DNA of 64,000 bases from Halomonas sp. 25-S5 (GCF_029889845.1 NZ_JARANV010000022.1:1-64000), one strand, 5' to 3'. Counted from the stretch's first letter, positions 15,186 through 24,547 are shown. A program made the numbers and translations. The notes: generated by a model not told the origin, from the sequence alone.

Positions 15186-15974
15186 CTAACACGTTGTATC
15201 CACCGGTTGGCCACGCGACCAGGCGATCAGCGCGATGCCGGCGGCGATCATCGGCAGGGTCAGCAGCATGCCCATGGTCAGCCAGCCCAGGGCGATGAAG
15301 CCGAGCTGGGGGTCGGGCAGACGCACGAATTCCACCAGGAAGCGGAACACCCCATAGAGCAGCAGGAAGAGGCCGGAGACCAGGCCGCGGCGGCGTGGGA
15401 TCGACGAGACCCACCACAGCAACGCAAACAGCACGGCGCCCTCCAGCAGCGCCTCGTAGAGCGACGAGGGATGACGCGGTGCCGGGTCCATGCCGGGGAA
15501 GGGCATGCCCCAGGGCAGCGTGGTGACGCGGCCGGGCAGTTCGTGGTTGATGAAGTTGCCGATACGCCCTGCCCCCAGGCCGATGGGCACCAGGGGCGCC
15601 ACGAAGTCGGTCAGGGTGAAGAAGGCCAGCCGCTTCTTGCGGGCGAACCAGAGGGCGGCGAGCAGCACCCCGACCAGGCCGCCGTGGAAGCTCATCCCGC
15701 CGTCCCAGACGCGGAAGATCCACAACGGGTCGGCGAGCCACTGGGGCAGGCCATAGAAGAGCGCATAGCCGAGCCGGCCGCCGACCACCACGCCGATGGC
15801 GGCATAGAACAGCAGGTCGCCCACATCGTCACTGCTCAGTCCGATGCGCTCGGCCCGCCGGCGCCCCAGGAACCAGGCGGCGATGAAGCCGACGACGTAC
15901 ATCAGGCCATACCAGTGGACCTGGAAGGGGCCGAGGGAGATGGCCACGGGGTCGATGTCGGGATAGCTCAGCAT
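15186..15974 (-). CDS. lgt: Prolipoprotein diacylglyceryl transferase
   Basis: A 262-residue integral membrane enzyme that transfers diacylglyceryl from phosphatidylglycerol to the lipobox cysteine, the first step of lipoprotein maturation. Seven membrane segments are apparent. Signature stretches: [28 protein letters not shown], the Lgt motif [18 protein letters not shown], and [12 protein letters not shown]. The start at 15974 (MLSYPDIDP) follows AGAGGA. The frame extends upstream only because the 7-bp repeat array stays open. Confidence 0.97.
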   Translation of the reverse strand: MLSYPDIDPVAISLGPFQVHWYGLMYVVGFIAAWFLGRRRAERIGLSSDDVGDLLFYAAIGVVVGGRLGYALFYGLPQWLADPLWIFRVWDGGMSFHGGLVGVLLAALWFARKKRLAFFTLTDFVAPLVPIGLGAGRIGNFINHELPGRVTTLPWGMPFPGMDPAPRHPSSLYEALLEGAVLFALLWWVSSIPRRRGLVSGLFLLLYGVFRFLVEFVRLPDPQLGFIALGWLTMGMLLTLPMIAAGIALIAWSRGQPVDTTC

Positions 15975-15984
15975 GGAGGTCCTC

Positions 15985-16070
15985 TGGAAGCTGGAAGCTG
16001 GAAGCTGGAAGCTGGAAGCTGGAAGCTGGAAGCTGGAAGCTGGAAGCTGGAAGCTGGAAGCTGGAAGCTG
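15985..16070. repeat. 7-bp tandem array (TGGAAGC)n, about 12 copies
   Basis: About 12.3 perfect copies of the heptamer TGGAAGC lie directly upstream of lgt. The same unit recurs at 34421-34534, and a sister unit (GCGGGAA) at 28731-28821. Because 7 is not a multiple of 3, the array reads through in rotating frames as a Q-L-P-A-S-S-F repeat, which produces spurious N-terminal extensions of lgt. Confidence 0.95.
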
Positions 16071-16137
16071 CCATGATGCCACCCGGGCTTCCTATGGCAA
16101 CGGTTTTTACGTCCAGCTTGGAGCTTATGGCTTACCG

Positions 16138-16932
16138 CTATATCAAGAACTTGAGCCCCACTGCCATCAGCAGGGCGGCGAAGGAGAGGCGCAGCGTCTG
16201 GGCCGAGAGGCGATGGGCCAGCAGGACGCCGAGGCGCGCGAAGGGCACGCTGGCCAGCACGATACCCAGGAATGCGGGCAGCATCACGAAGCCGATGGCT
16301 CCCGCAGGCAATAGCGGATTGCCCCACCCCACGGCCACGAAGGTGGTCGCACCGAACAGCGCGATGGGCAGGCCGCAGGCCGAAGAGGTGCCTATAGCCT
16401 GGGTCATGCTGGCCCCGCAGCGCGACAGCCAGGGCACGCTGAGGGTGCCGCCGCCGATGCCGAAGAGCGCCGAGACGCCACCGATCACCGCGCCCGCCAG
16501 GCCCATCACGGCACGCCCGGGCGCCACGCTGCCGGGCCGGGGGCCGCGCCCCAGCGCCATCTTCAGGGCGACCAGGATCACGAAGAGGCCGAACAGGGTC
16601 CCCAGCCGCCCGCCGGAGAGGCTGCCGGCGACGAAGACCCCGGCGACCGCGCCGAGCATCAACCCTGGCAGCAGGGCCAGGAAGGCGTCGCGGCGAATGC
16701 TGCCGCGGCGGTAGTGCCCCCAGGCCGAGGAGGCCCCGGTGACCACGATGGTGGCCAGCGAGGTGCCCACCGCCAGGTGCATGGCCACCTCCGGGGCCAC
16801 GCCCTGCCACCCGAAGGCAAGGTTCAGGGCCGGCACGATGATCAGGCCGCCGCCCACGCCATACAGGCCGGCCATGGTGCCGGCCAACGTGCCCAGGGCC
16901 AGGTAGCCCGCCAGGCTTGCCAGCAGGCTCAT
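16138..16932 (-). CDS. TSUP (TauE/SafE) family membrane permease
   Basis: A 264-residue multi-pass protein with the two-fold repeat of the TSUP family: GLYGVGGGLIIVPAL in the first half and SALFGIGGGTLSVPWLSRC in the second. TSUP members export sulfite/sulfoacetate or move other small organic anions, usually by proton coupling; the substrate here is unknown. The ATG at 16932 overlaps the stop of the upstream receiver-domain gene (ATGA), so the two are co-translated. An in-frame start further upstream would run into that gene. Confidence 0.85.
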   Translation of the reverse strand: MSLLASLAGYLALGTLAGTMAGLYGVGGGLIIVPALNLAFGWQGVAPEVAMHLAVGTSLATIVVTGASSAWGHYRRGSIRRDAFLALLPGLMLGAVAGVFVAGSLSGGRLGTLFGLFVILVALKMALGRGPRPGSVAPGRAVMGLAGAVIGGVSALFGIGGGTLSVPWLSRCGASMTQAIGTSSACGLPIALFGATTFVAVGWGNPLLPAGAIGFVMLPAFLGIVLASVPFARLGVLLAHRLSAQTLRLSFAALLMAVGLKFLI

Positions 16933-18059
16933 GCCGGCCCGGGCACCGAGACGCCGTTCAGCCAGCGCCACACCAGGTCGACCAGCGCCTGGGGGCGATA
17001 GGGCTTGGCCAGGAAGTCATCCATGCCGGCCTGGCGAAAGCGGCGGCGATCCTCGTCGCTGGCGTTGGCGGTCAGCGCCACCAGGATGCTGCGCTGGCGG
17101 GCTGGCCCTTCAGCCTCACGGTCGCGCCAGTGCCGGCTGGTTTCCACGCCGTCCATGCCGGGCATGAAGATGTCCATCAGCACCAGGTCGAAGGGGGCTC
17201 CCTCCAGCCGGGACAGGGCCTCCTCGCCGCTGGTGGCCGTCTCGACGTCGAGCCCCTGACGCTCCAGCACCTGGCGTGCCAGGGTCAGGTTCACCGGGCC
17301 ATCATCGACGATCAGTACCCGCCCCTTGCCGTAGGGGAGCGCCTGGGAAGACGCCGCGGACGTGCCGGTGGCCTCGCCGAGGTTCTCCAGCAGCACCACG
17401 GCGTCGGCCAGGCGCTCGCGCAGCGCCAGGAGCGCGGCATGGTCACGGTCGCCGCCGCACTGGCGCAGGGCATCGCTCTCGAGCACCTCGGACAGGGAGC
17501 TCATCAGCGGGGCCAGCGACTGCTGCAGGTGGGCGAGGTAGCCGGACTTGAGGCGCGACTCCTCGCGGGCCCGCACCCGGCTGGCCTCGAGCCGCTCGAG
17601 CTGACCGCGGCGGGCCTGGAGCTCGCCGGCCAGGTGCCGCTCGGCGGCGCGGCTCTCATCGAGCTCGCGCTGCCAGCCCTCGACCAGCGCCTCGTAGGCA
17701 CCCGAAATGGCCTCGAGGCGCCTCGGGAGCGGTAGCTCGTCGGCGGAGATGGGGCGCTGGTGGCGGGCCAGCCAGGCCTCGATGCCGACCAGTGCGTCGT
17801 TGACCTCGCGCTGAATGCCGCGCAGGCGCTGTCGCAGCAGCGTCAGGAAGACCGCCACGTTGAGGCTGCTGCCCAGCAGCAGCGCCAGCAGCAGCCAGAA
17901 GGTGGCACCCCAGGAGGCATGGGAGGGCATCATCGACCACAGCATGACCCCGACCACCAGGCAGAGCACCACCAAGGTGGCCTGGGCGAGCAGCACCGGC
18001 CAGAGGATCGGCCAGATCAGGCACGACCAGAGGCGTTCCAGACGAATGTCGTCCTGCAT
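16929..18059 (-). CDS. Membrane-anchored receiver-domain protein with degenerate histidine-kinase region
   Basis: A 376-residue protein. Two N-terminal TM helices (about 20-42 and 53-74) are followed by a coiled coil (about 80-170). Then comes a HisKA-like helix reading LKSGYLAHLQQSLAPLMSS, where the phospho-accepting histidine of the usual FLAxxSHELRTPL is replaced by Q. No HATPase domain (N, G1, G2 boxes) is present. Instead a complete REC domain follows at about 246-370 (VDD at 251-253, phosphoacceptor D296 in LVLMDIFMPGMDG, ALTAN, KPY). It looks like a hybrid sensor kinase of the BarA/TorS type that lost its catalytic core but kept its receiver. The ATG at 18059 has AGGGA five bases upstream. 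It is coupled to the TSUP gene. Confidence 0.75.
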   Translation of the reverse strand: MQDDIRLERLWSCLIWPILWPVLLAQATLVVLCLVVGVMLWSMMPSHASWGATFWLLLALLLGSSLNVAVFLTLLRQRLRGIQREVNDALVGIEAWLARHQRPISADELPLPRRLEAISGAYEALVEGWQRELDESRAAERHLAGELQARRGQLERLEASRVRAREESRLKSGYLAHLQQSLAPLMSSLSEVLESDALRQCGGDRDHAALLALRERLADAVVLLENLGEATGTSAASSQALPYGKGRVLIVDDGPVNLTLARQVLERQGLDVETATSGEEALSRLEGAPFDLVLMDIFMPGMDGVETSRHWRDREAEGPARQRSILVALTANASDEDRRRFRQAGMDDFLAKPYRPQALVDLVWRWLNGVSVPGPA

Positions 18060-18164
18060 TGTCATCCCTGTGCAAGCACGATGGTGGACAGAGTGTACGC
18101 GGCCCGGCCGAGACTGTCATGACGGCGCCTTCCCTCAGGCCGGCCGGCCGGCTAAGCTGGCGCC

Positions 18165-18941
18165 ATGTGCCTGATCGCCTTCGACCATCGCCCCGGCAGC
18201 GACTGCCCGCTGCGCCTGGTGGCCAACCGTGACGAATTCCATGCCCGCCCGGCCGCCCCGCTGGGCGCCTGGGACGATGCCCCCGAGATCCTCGGTGGCC
18301 GCGACCTGGAGGCCGGCGGCACCTGGCTGGCGGTACACCGCCGCGGCCGCTTCGCCGCCGTCACCAATGTGCGCGACCCGCGCCTCAAGGTGCCGCCGGG
18401 GGCCCCCAGCCGCGGCGCCCTGGTGCGCGAGGCCCTGGAGCGCGACGACCTGCCGGCCTGGCTGGACCGGCTGGCCGGCGGGGCCGCTCGCCACTATGCG
18501 GGCTTCAACCTGCTGGTCGGTGACGGCGAGACGCTCTGGCACCTCCACCGGGGCCTCGACGGCATCCGGCTGAGGCGCGTCCCGCCGGGCCTGCACGGCC
18601 TTTCCAACGCCAGCCTGGACACCCCCTGGCCCAAGCTGATCGCCGCCCGCCAGGGGTTGGCCGCCAGCCTGCGCCATGGCCGCTGGCCCGAGGATGCGCT
18701 GGCCGTGCTCGGCGACCCCCACCCCGCCGATGACGACCAGTTGCCGGAAACCGGCGTGGGGCTTGAGATGGAGCGTCGGCTGTCGTCTCCCTTCATCGTC
18801 GGACGAGACTACGGCACCCGCGCCTCCACCTGGATGGCCTGGCACGCTGACGGGCGAATCGAGATCGGGGAACGGCGCTTCGGGCCGAATGGCGTGGCGC
18901 TGGGAGAGAACGTCGAGCGGCTGTCAACGAACCCGCCGTAG
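18165..18941 (+). CDS. NRDE (TANGO2-like) family protein
   Basis: A 258-residue protein beginning MCLIAFDH and carrying the eponymous NRDE motif (LRLVANRDEFHARP, about 21-34). Other family stretches are ILGGRDLEAGGTWLAV, RFAAVTNVRDP, GFNLLVGD and HGLSNASLDTPWPK. The conserved Cys2 recalls N-terminal nucleophile hydrolases, but no biochemical activity is firmly assigned; the eukaryotic homologue TANGO2 affects heme and lipid handling. The ribosome site is weak. It stands alone on the plus strand between two minus-strand operons and is followed by a 141-bp tandem repeat. Confidence 0.85.
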   Translation: MCLIAFDHRPGSDCPLRLVANRDEFHARPAAPLGAWDDAPEILGGRDLEAGGTWLAVHRRGRFAAVTNVRDPRLKVPPGAPSRGALVREALERDDLPAWLDRLAGGAARHYAGFNLLVGDGETLWHLHRGLDGIRLRRVPPGLHGLSNASLDTPWPKLIAARQGLAASLRHGRWPEDALAVLGDPHPADDDQLPETGVGLEMERRLSSPFIVGRDYGTRASTWMAWHADGRIEIGERRFGPNGVALGENVERLSTNPP

Positions 18942-18956
18942 GAACCCTACCCCATC

Positions 18957-19252
18957 GCGCTGCCACAGGGTGTTGCGCCGCCAGACAGGTTGTCGTAGGA
19001 GCTTTGCTTGCAAGGCGATTGGTATGCGTCGCTGAAGCCGCCGCTTCGCGACGGATCGCGCTGCAAGCAGCGCTCCCACGAAGGGCGGAACCCCTTAGCG
19101 CTGCCACAGGGTGTTGCGCCGCCAGACAGGTTGTCGTAGGAGCTTTGCTTGCAAGGCGATTGGTATGCGCCGTTGAAGCCGCCGCTTCGCGACGGATCGC
19201 GCTGCAAGCAGCGCTCCCACGAAGGGCGGAACCCCTTAGCGCTGAAAGCAAC
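18957..19252. repeat. 141-bp direct tandem repeat containing an 85-bp palindromic element
   Basis: Two nearly identical 141-bp units start at 18957 and 19098; a third begins at 19239 and breaks off. Each unit contains an 85-bp element (18995-19079 and 19136-19220) bounded by GTAGGAGC and GCTCCCAC with inner complementary GCTTGCA/TGCAAGC, so it can fold into a long hairpin. A single related 85-bp copy lies at 23065-23149 and a shorter one at 22974-23036. The array fills the gap between the NRDE gene and ptsP. Confidence 0.9.
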
Positions 19253-19284
19253 GCTCCTACAAGGCGTTCCCAGGCAAGGGGAAA

Positions 19285-21564
19285 TCAGTCACTGGGCGGC
19301 AGCAGGTGGGCGAGATCCCAGCCGCCGAGGCGTTCCGCGAGGTGGCGGCGCACATCACCGGGCGATTCGAGCCTGAGGGTTTCCGCGACCAGTTCGCGGG
19401 CGCTGTGGAGAGGCACCCGGCGGATCGCCGCCCTCACCCGCGGCAGGCTGGGGGCGTTCATCGACAAGGCATCGAAGCCCATGCCCATCAGCAGCAGCGC
19501 CCCGGCGGGGTCGCCGGCCATCTCGCCACACACCGAAGTGGGCATGTCCAAGCGCCTGGCATCCTCGGCGAGCCGGACCATGGCCGAGAGCACGGCGGGG
19601 TGACAGGCGTCGTAGAGGTCGGCAACCCGCGGGTTGTTGCGATCCACCGCCAGCAGGTACTGGGTCAGGTCGTTGCTGCCCACCGAGAAGAAGTCGACCC
19701 GCCTGGCCAGGGCATCGAGCTGGTAGAGCGTCGCCGGCACCTCCAGCATCACCCCCACCCGCGGCCGGATCACCGGCACGCCTTCCTCGCCGAGCTCGAG
19801 GATGGCGCGGTCGAGCAGGCGCAGCGCATCATCGACCTCGTCGACGTTGGTGACCATCGGCAGCAGCACCTGGAGGTTTTCCAGCCCCTGGGAGGCACGC
19901 AGCATGGCGCGCAGCTGGACCATCAGCACCTCGGGGTGGTCGAGGGTGACCCGGATACCGCGCCAGCCCAGGAAGGGGTTGGCCTCCTCGATGGGGAAGT
20001 AGGGCAAGTCCTTGTCGCCGCCGATGTCCAGGGTACGCATCACCACCGGCAGTGGTGCGAAGCTCTCGAGCTGGTCACGATAGAGCCGGGTCTGTTCCTG
20101 CTCGCCGGGGAAGCGCTCGGTGATCATGAAGGGCACTTCGGTGCGATAGAGCCCCACACCGCCGATCCGCGACTTGAGCGAGGCCACGGCGTCCACCGCC
20201 AGGCCGGTGTTGACCATCAGCGGCATGTCGTGGCCATCCGGGGTGCGGCTGGGCAGGTCCTGCTCGTGCTCCAGCACCGCCATCAGTGCCCGCTCCTCGT
20301 CGATCAGGCCCTGGTAATGGCTCTCGAGCTCCGGCGCCGGTCGCACGAAGAGGCGCCCGCGGTGGCCATCCAGCACCACCCGGTTGCCGCCGAGACGCGG
20401 CAGCGGCAGGTCGACCATCCCCGAGACCGTGGGGATCCCCATGGCCCGGGCGACAATGGCCACGTGAGAGGTGCTGGAGCCGCGCACCGAGACCAGCCCG
20501 GCCAGCTTGTCGCGGGGCACCTCGCCGAGCATCGCCACGCTGATCTCGTCACCTACCAGGATGGTGCTGTCGGGATAGACCGCCGGGGTCTGGGGGGTCT
20601 CCTCCTGCAGGTGGGCCAGCACTCGCCGCCCCAGGTCGCGGACGTCGGCGGCGCGCTCGCGTAGGTAGTTGTCGTCGACCCGCTCCAGGTACTGGACATG
20701 GCGACGCACCACGTCGGCCAGGGCGCCGGGCGCCCACTGGCCTTCGCGGATGCGCTTCTCGACCTCGTGGGAGAGCGCCGCCTCGCCGAGCATCTGCTGG
20801 TAGACATCGAACAGCGCCAGCTCCTGAGCGGAAATGCGGCTGGCCAGGCGCTCGCCGGCGGCGCGGATCTCGTCGCGCACCCGGCCGATGGCCTCCTTGA
20901 GCCGGGCGATCTCGTATTCCACGTCGGTGGGAATCAGGTCCGGCACGCTGTTGAGGTCCGCCGGGGCGGCGATCACCACCGCCTCGCCGATGGCCATGCC
21001 GGGCGAGGCCGCCACACCGGTGAAACGCGCCTGCCCGCCTGGGATGCTCGGCCGGTTGAGCCCGCCCGTCGCCAGGGCGTGGGCCAGCACCCCCGCCAGC
21101 TGGGCGGCCATGGTGACCAGGAAGGCCTCGTCCTCCTCGTCGAAGCGACGCTTCTCCGACTGCTGCACCACCAGCACCCCCAGCATGCGGCGTTGGTGGA
21201 TGATCGGCACGCCGAGGAAACTCGAGTAGCGCTCCTCGCCGGTGGCCTCGAAGTAGAGGAACTGGGGATGGGCCTGGGCGTCCTCGAGGTTGAGCGGCTC
21301 CTCGCGCTTGGCGACCAGGCCCACCAGGCCCTCGCCCACCTGCAGGCTGACACGCCCGACGGCCTGGGTGCGCAGGCCGATGGTCTCCATCAGCACCAAT
21401 CGGTCGATGGTCCCGTCGAAGAGATAGAAGGAGCACACATCGGTGCGCATCGCCTTGCGGATGCGCCGCACCATGGTCGCCAGGGCCGCGTCCAGGTTGC
21501 GGGCCCCGTTGACCTCCTGAATGATGCGTCGCAACACCTCGAGCATCGGCGTCTTCTTTTCCAT
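19285..21564 (-). CDS. ptsP: Nitrogen PTS phosphoenolpyruvate-protein phosphotransferase (EI-Ntr)
   Basis: A 759-residue enzyme I of the nitrogen PTS, which passes phosphate from PEP to NPr and then EIIA-Ntr, a regulatory relay affecting K+ homeostasis and nitrogen response. The N-terminal GAF domain is at about 15-165 (DVCSFYLFDGTIDRLVL, EERYSSFLGVPIIHQRRMLG). The PEP-utiliser N-domain begins near 175 (GVAASPGMAIGEAVV). The phosphohistidine is in GSSTSHVAIVARAMGIPTV. The PEP-binding TIM barrel has MRTLDIGGDKDLPYF, FLGWRGIRVTLD, FFSVGSNDLTQYLLAVDRNN and SVCGEMAGDP. The neighbour rppH lies directly upstream, as in E. coli. Confidence 0.96.
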   Translation of the reverse strand: MEKKTPMLEVLRRIIQEVNGARNLDAALATMVRRIRKAMRTDVCSFYLFDGTIDRLVLMETIGLRTQAVGRVSLQVGEGLVGLVAKREEPLNLEDAQAHPQFLYFEATGEERYSSFLGVPIIHQRRMLGVLVVQQSEKRRFDEEDEAFLVTMAAQLAGVLAHALATGGLNRPSIPGGQARFTGVAASPGMAIGEAVVIAAPADLNSVPDLIPTDVEYEIARLKEAIGRVRDEIRAAGERLASRISAQELALFDVYQQMLGEAALSHEVEKRIREGQWAPGALADVVRRHVQYLERVDDNYLRERAADVRDLGRRVLAHLQEETPQTPAVYPDSTILVGDEISVAMLGEVPRDKLAGLVSVRGSSTSHVAIVARAMGIPTVSGMVDLPLPRLGGNRVVLDGHRGRLFVRPAPELESHYQGLIDEERALMAVLEHEQDLPSRTPDGHDMPLMVNTGLAVDAVASLKSRIGGVGLYRTEVPFMITERFPGEQEQTRLYRDQLESFAPLPVVMRTLDIGGDKDLPYFPIEEANPFLGWRGIRVTLDHPEVLMVQLRAMLRASQGLENLQVLLPMVTNVDEVDDALRLLDRAILELGEEGVPVIRPRVGVMLEVPATLYQLDALARRVDFFSVGSNDLTQYLLAVDRNNPRVADLYDACHPAVLSAMVRLAEDARRLDMPTSVCGEMAGDPAGALLLMGMGFDALSMNAPSLPRVRAAIRRVPLHSARELVAETLRLESPGDVRRHLAERLGGWDLAHLLPPSD

Positions 21565-21616
21565 TGTGGTTATCTCTCGCCTCGCTGAGGAATGACGCGG
21601 CCGTCAGGCCCTCGGC

Positions 21617-22108
21617 TCATCCATGTCCGAGGGCCAGCCGCTGTGCCCGGGGGGACAGCTCGCGCAGGGCGCGACGGTAGACCTCCCGCTTGAAGGGCAC
21701 GACCTGCCCCAAGGGGTACCAGTAACTGACCCACCGCCAGCCGTCGAATTCCGGCTTGCCGGACATGTCCATGCAGATCCGGCTCTCCTGGCAGTGAATC
21801 CTCAGCAGGAACCACTTCTGCTTCTGGCCGATGCACAGCGGCCTCGAGTGGGTACGAACCATGCGTCGCGGCAGGCGGTAGCGCAGCCAGCCCCGGGTGC
21901 AGGCAAGGATCTCGACGTCACCATCGGTCAGGCCGATCTCCTCGTGAAGCTCACGAAAAAGTGCCTGTTGCGGAGTCTCGCTAGCCTTGATGCCTCCCTG
22001 GGGAAACTGCCACGCATTCTGTCCTACCCGACGCGCCCAAAGCAGCTGCCCCTGCTCGTTGGCGATGATGATGCCAACATTGGGGCGAAAGCCGTCAGCG
22101 TCGATCAC
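21617..22108 (-). CDS. rppH: RNA pyrophosphohydrolase
   Basis: A 163-residue Nudix hydrolase that removes pyrophosphate from the 5' triphosphate of mRNAs and so triggers RNase E decay. It has [32 protein letters not shown] with the Nudix box continuing through RELHEEIGL, and the RppH-specific [11 protein letters not shown] and [18 protein letters not shown]. The start is GTG 22108, with AAGGTG seven bases upstream; the open frame upstream to 22291 does not look coding. It is co-directional with ptsP. Confidence 0.95.
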   Translation of the reverse strand: MIDADGFRPNVGIIIANEQGQLLWARRVGQNAWQFPQGGIKASETPQQALFRELHEEIGLTDGDVEILACTRGWLRYRLPRRMVRTHSRPLCIGQKQKWFLLRIHCQESRICMDMSGKPEFDGWRWVSYWYPLGQVVPFKREVYRRALRELSPRAQRLALGHG

Positions 22109-22305
22109 GGACGTCACCTTATGAATCCAATATTGCCACCATTCTTCCACAAGGCCACGAAGGGCATCAATACGACCAAATTGAAAGCCGCGAATACGTC
22201 GCTTTCGGCGCCGGCCCGTCGCTCGAAGCGCGACGGCGCTTCTGCCATAATCGTCGACCTTGTCACGATCTTGAAACGCTTTCGAGAACACCAGAGGGGA
22301 ATGCA

Positions 22306-22962
22306 GTGAGCCTGGCCATCTTCGACCTGGACAATACCCTGCTGTCGACCGACAGCGACCATGCCTGGGGCGAGTTCCTGCTGGAACAGGGCGCCGTGGA
22401 TCCGGTGGCCTACCGCGAGGCCAACGACCGCTTCCTGGCCGACTACGAGGCCGGCACCCTGGATATCCACGCCTTCCTGAAGGTGGCGCTGCGCCCGCTC
22501 GCCGAGCACAGCCCCGAGCAGCTGGCCGCCTGGCACCAGCAGTTCATGGCCAGCAAGATCGAGCCGCACGTCCTGTCCAAGGGCGAGGAGCTGGTGGCCC
22601 GCCACCGCGCCCGCGGCGACACCCTGCTGATCGTCACCGCCACCAACCGCTTCATCACCGGCCCCATCGCCGAGCGCCTGGGCATCGACGAGTTGATCGC
22701 CGTGGAGCCCGAGGTGTCCGACGGCCGCTACACCGGTCGCGCCACCGGCATCCCCAGCTACCGTGAGGGCAAGGTCGAGCGCCTGGACGCCTGGCTGGTC
22801 GACAAGGACCTGACCCTGGACGACAGCTGGTTCTACAGCGACTCCCACAACGACCTGGCGCTGCTGGAGCGGGTCGAGCATCCGGTGGCGGTGGACCCCG
22901 ACCCCAGCCTGCGCGAGGTCGCCGAAGCCCGCGGCTGGAAAATCATCAGTTTGAGGGACTGA
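22306..22962 (+). CDS. HAD-superfamily (SerB-like, subfamily IB) phosphatase
   Basis: A 218-residue haloacid dehalogenase-type hydrolase. Motif I is [16 protein letters not shown] (nucleophile and acid D's), motif II is LLIVTATNR, and motif III/IV is [18 protein letters not shown]. This subclass contains phosphoserine phosphatase and histidinol-phosphate phosphatase relatives; the substrate cannot be told from sequence. The start is GTG 22306 behind GAGGGGA. It is divergent from rppH with about 200 bp between the two starts, a common arrangement in gammaproteobacteria. Confidence 0.88.
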   Translation: MSLAIFDLDNTLLSTDSDHAWGEFLLEQGAVDPVAYREANDRFLADYEAGTLDIHAFLKVALRPLAEHSPEQLAAWHQQFMASKIEPHVLSKGEELVARHRARGDTLLIVTATNRFITGPIAERLGIDELIAVEPEVSDGRYTGRATGIPSYREGKVERLDAWLVDKDLTLDDSWFYSDSHNDLALLERVEHPVAVDPDPSLREVAEARGWKIISLRD

Positions 22963-22973
22963 GCGGCCAGGTT

Positions 22974-23149
22974 GTAGGAGCACAGCTTGCTGCGCGATGG
23001 CGGCAACCGCCATCGCGAAATGAATTTCGCTCCTACAGGATGCTGAGCCACCGGACAGGTTGTCGTGGGAGCTTTGCTTGCAAAGCGATTGGACCGCGCG
23101 GTTGAAGCCGCCGCCTTGCGGCGGATCGCGCTGCAAGCAGCGCTCCCAC
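22974..23149. repeat. Two palindromic GTAGGAGC-type elements
   Basis: The first (22974-23036) is bounded by GTAGGAGC/GCTCCTAC with an inner GCGATGGCGG/CCGCCATCGC hairpin. The second (23065-23149) is an 85-bp copy of the element in the 18957-19252 array, again preceded by ACAGGTTGTCG. Elements of this look are abundant between genes in Pseudomonas and Halomonas genomes. They fill the gap downstream of the HAD gene. Confidence 0.8.
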
Positions 23150-23166
23150 AGGGTGGGGACCAGGCC

Positions 23167-23197
23167 TGCCCGGTGCGCTGTCGCTTACCGGGCCTAC
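23167..23197 (+). repeat. 31-bp REP-like element, copy 1
   Basis: It runs TGCCCGGTGCGCTG to ACCGGGCCTAC and forms a hairpin (GCCCGGT/ACCGGGC) like enterobacterial REP/PU units. Further copies are at 43882-43912, 56067-56182 (three) and 59686-59756 (two). Confidence 0.8.
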
Positions 23198-23216
23198 GAC
23201 TGAGGCCTCCCAACGA

Positions 23217-23252
23217 AAGCAAACCCCGAGGTCATGGCCTCGGGGTTTGCTT
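23217..23252. terminator. Bidirectional terminator between the HAD gene and mdh
   Basis: A perfect 15-bp stem (AAGCAAACCCCGAGG with its complement at 23238-23252) closes a 6-nt loop. Short T tracts appear on both strands, and it sits between convergent genes. Confidence 0.88.
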
Positions 23253-23304
23253 GTAGCTCGGCGCTTGTAGCTCGGCGCTTGTAGCTCGGCGCTTGTAGCT
23301 TGGC
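23249..23304. repeat. 14-bp tandem array, four copies of GCTTGTAGCTCGGC
   Basis: Four consecutive units (the last with one change) begin inside the terminator stem and end 18 bp before the mdh stop codon. A solitary related unit is seen at 51747-51760, at the end of ribD. Confidence 0.9.
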
Positions 23305-23322
23305 GCTTCGCCCGAAGGGCGA

Positions 23323-24297
23323 TCAGCCCAGCAGGTGCTCGACGGCGGCGCGCTCTTCGCGCAGCTCGTCTTCGGTGGCCTTCATGCGGCCACGGCTGAA
23401 CTCGTCGACCTCGAGGCCCTGGACGATCTCGTAGCCACCGTTCTTGCAGACGACCGGGTAGGAATACATGATGCCGGGCTCGACGCCGTAGCTGCCGTCG
23501 GCGGGGATGCCCATGCTCACCACCTCATCGGTGCCCAGCGCCCAGTCGCGCATGTGGTCGATGGCCGCGGAGGCCGCGGAGGCCGCGGAGGAGGCACCAC
23601 GCGCCTTGATGATGGCGGCACCGCGCTGCTGCACGGTGGGGATGAAGTCGTTCTCGTACCAGTCACGCTCGACCAGGTCGAAGGCCGGTTTGCCCGCCAC
23701 CTTGCAGTGGGCCAGGTCGGGATACTGGGTCGCGCTGTGGTTGCCCCAGACGATCATCTGCTCGACGTCGGTGACGTGCTTGCCGGTCTTCTGGGCCAGC
23801 TGGGTCTTGGCGCGGTTATGGTCCAGACGCATCATCGCGGTGAACTGGCCCGCGCCCAGGTCCGGTGCGTTGCAGGAGGCGATCAGGGCGTTGGTGTTGG
23901 CCGGGTTGCCCACCACCAGCACGCGCACGTCGCGGCTGGCGTTGTCGTTGAGCGCCTTGCCCTGCACGGAGAAGATCGCCGCATTGGCTTCCAGCAGGTC
24001 CTTGCGCTCCATGCCCGGACCGCGCGGACGGGCGCCGACCAGCAGGGCGAAGTCGGCGTCCTTGAAGGCGACGTTGGCATCGTCGGTGGCAACGATCTCC
24101 TGGAGCAGCGGAAAGGCGCAGTCGTTGAGCTCCATCACCACGCCGTTGAGGGCGTCCATGGCCGGCGGAATCTCCAGCAGCTGCAGGATGACCGGCTGGT
24201 CCTTGCCCAGCATGTCGCCGGAGGCGATACGGAAGGCGAGCGAATAGCTGATCTGGCCGGCAGCACCGGTGATGGCAATACGGACGGGATCTTTCAT
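23323..24297 (-). CDS. mdh: Malate dehydrogenase (NAD-dependent, proteobacterial Mdh type)
   Basis: A 324-residue TCA-cycle enzyme interconverting malate and oxaloacetate. It has [20 protein letters not shown] (Rossmann glycine loop), the substrate-specificity region [31 protein letters not shown], and the catalytic histidine in [14 protein letters not shown]. This is the form of about 325 residues found in Burkholderia and Pseudomonas relatives, not the E. coli 312-residue form. The start at 24297 follows AAGGAG; upstream codons to 24420 are spurious. A 9-bp coding repeat (GGCCGCGGA, three copies at about 23563-23590) encodes an AAS repeat normal for this family. Confidence 0.96.
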   Translation of the reverse strand: MKDPVRIAITGAAGQISYSLAFRIASGDMLGKDQPVILQLLEIPPAMDALNGVVMELNDCAFPLLQEIVATDDANVAFKDADFALLVGARPRGPGMERKDLLEANAAIFSVQGKALNDNASRDVRVLVVGNPANTNALIASCNAPDLGAGQFTAMMRLDHNRAKTQLAQKTGKHVTDVEQMIVWGNHSATQYPDLAHCKVAGKPAFDLVERDWYENDFIPTVQQRGAAIIKARGASSAASAASAAIDHMRDWALGTDEVVSMGIPADGSYGVEPGIMYSYPVVCKNGGYEIVQGLEVDEFSRGRMKATEDELREERAAVEHLLG

Positions 24298-24547
24298 GGT
24301 GGCTCCTTGGGTTGTCAACGCGCGGGTTGTCGCCGTGAGGATGAGCCGGGCCAGCATGCCGCCAGCCCTGGCCGGAATTCGAACCGCCAAGATGGTATGC
24401 CTGCACTGCACAAAACTCAATTCGACCTGAGGCTAGGTCAGGCACCCCCGGCGACACCCCGGCACCCGCTGGGCTATGCTGGCCGCCTGCCGACCCGGCT
24501 CAACCAGCCCCACTCTCGAACCTCGCACCACACCAGGGAAGGTCCGA

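Noticed and set aside
15974..16082. N-terminal extension of lgt made of repeated QLPASSF
   Set aside because: It is translation of the 7-bp array; the homologous start (MLSYPDIDP) at 15974 has its own AGAGGA site.
18960..19251. Small proteins encoded in the repeat region on either strand
   Set aside because: The frames simply repeat with the 141-bp unit and have no ribosome sites or coding signature.
18957..19252. CRISPR array or tRNA cluster
   Set aside because: A 141-bp period with internal palindromes and no unique spacers; no tRNA cloverleaf could be drawn.
23563..23590. 9-bp repeat inside mdh as a possible contingency locus
   Set aside because: It is in frame (AAS repeats) and this stretch is normally S/A-rich in the family, so it is ordinary.
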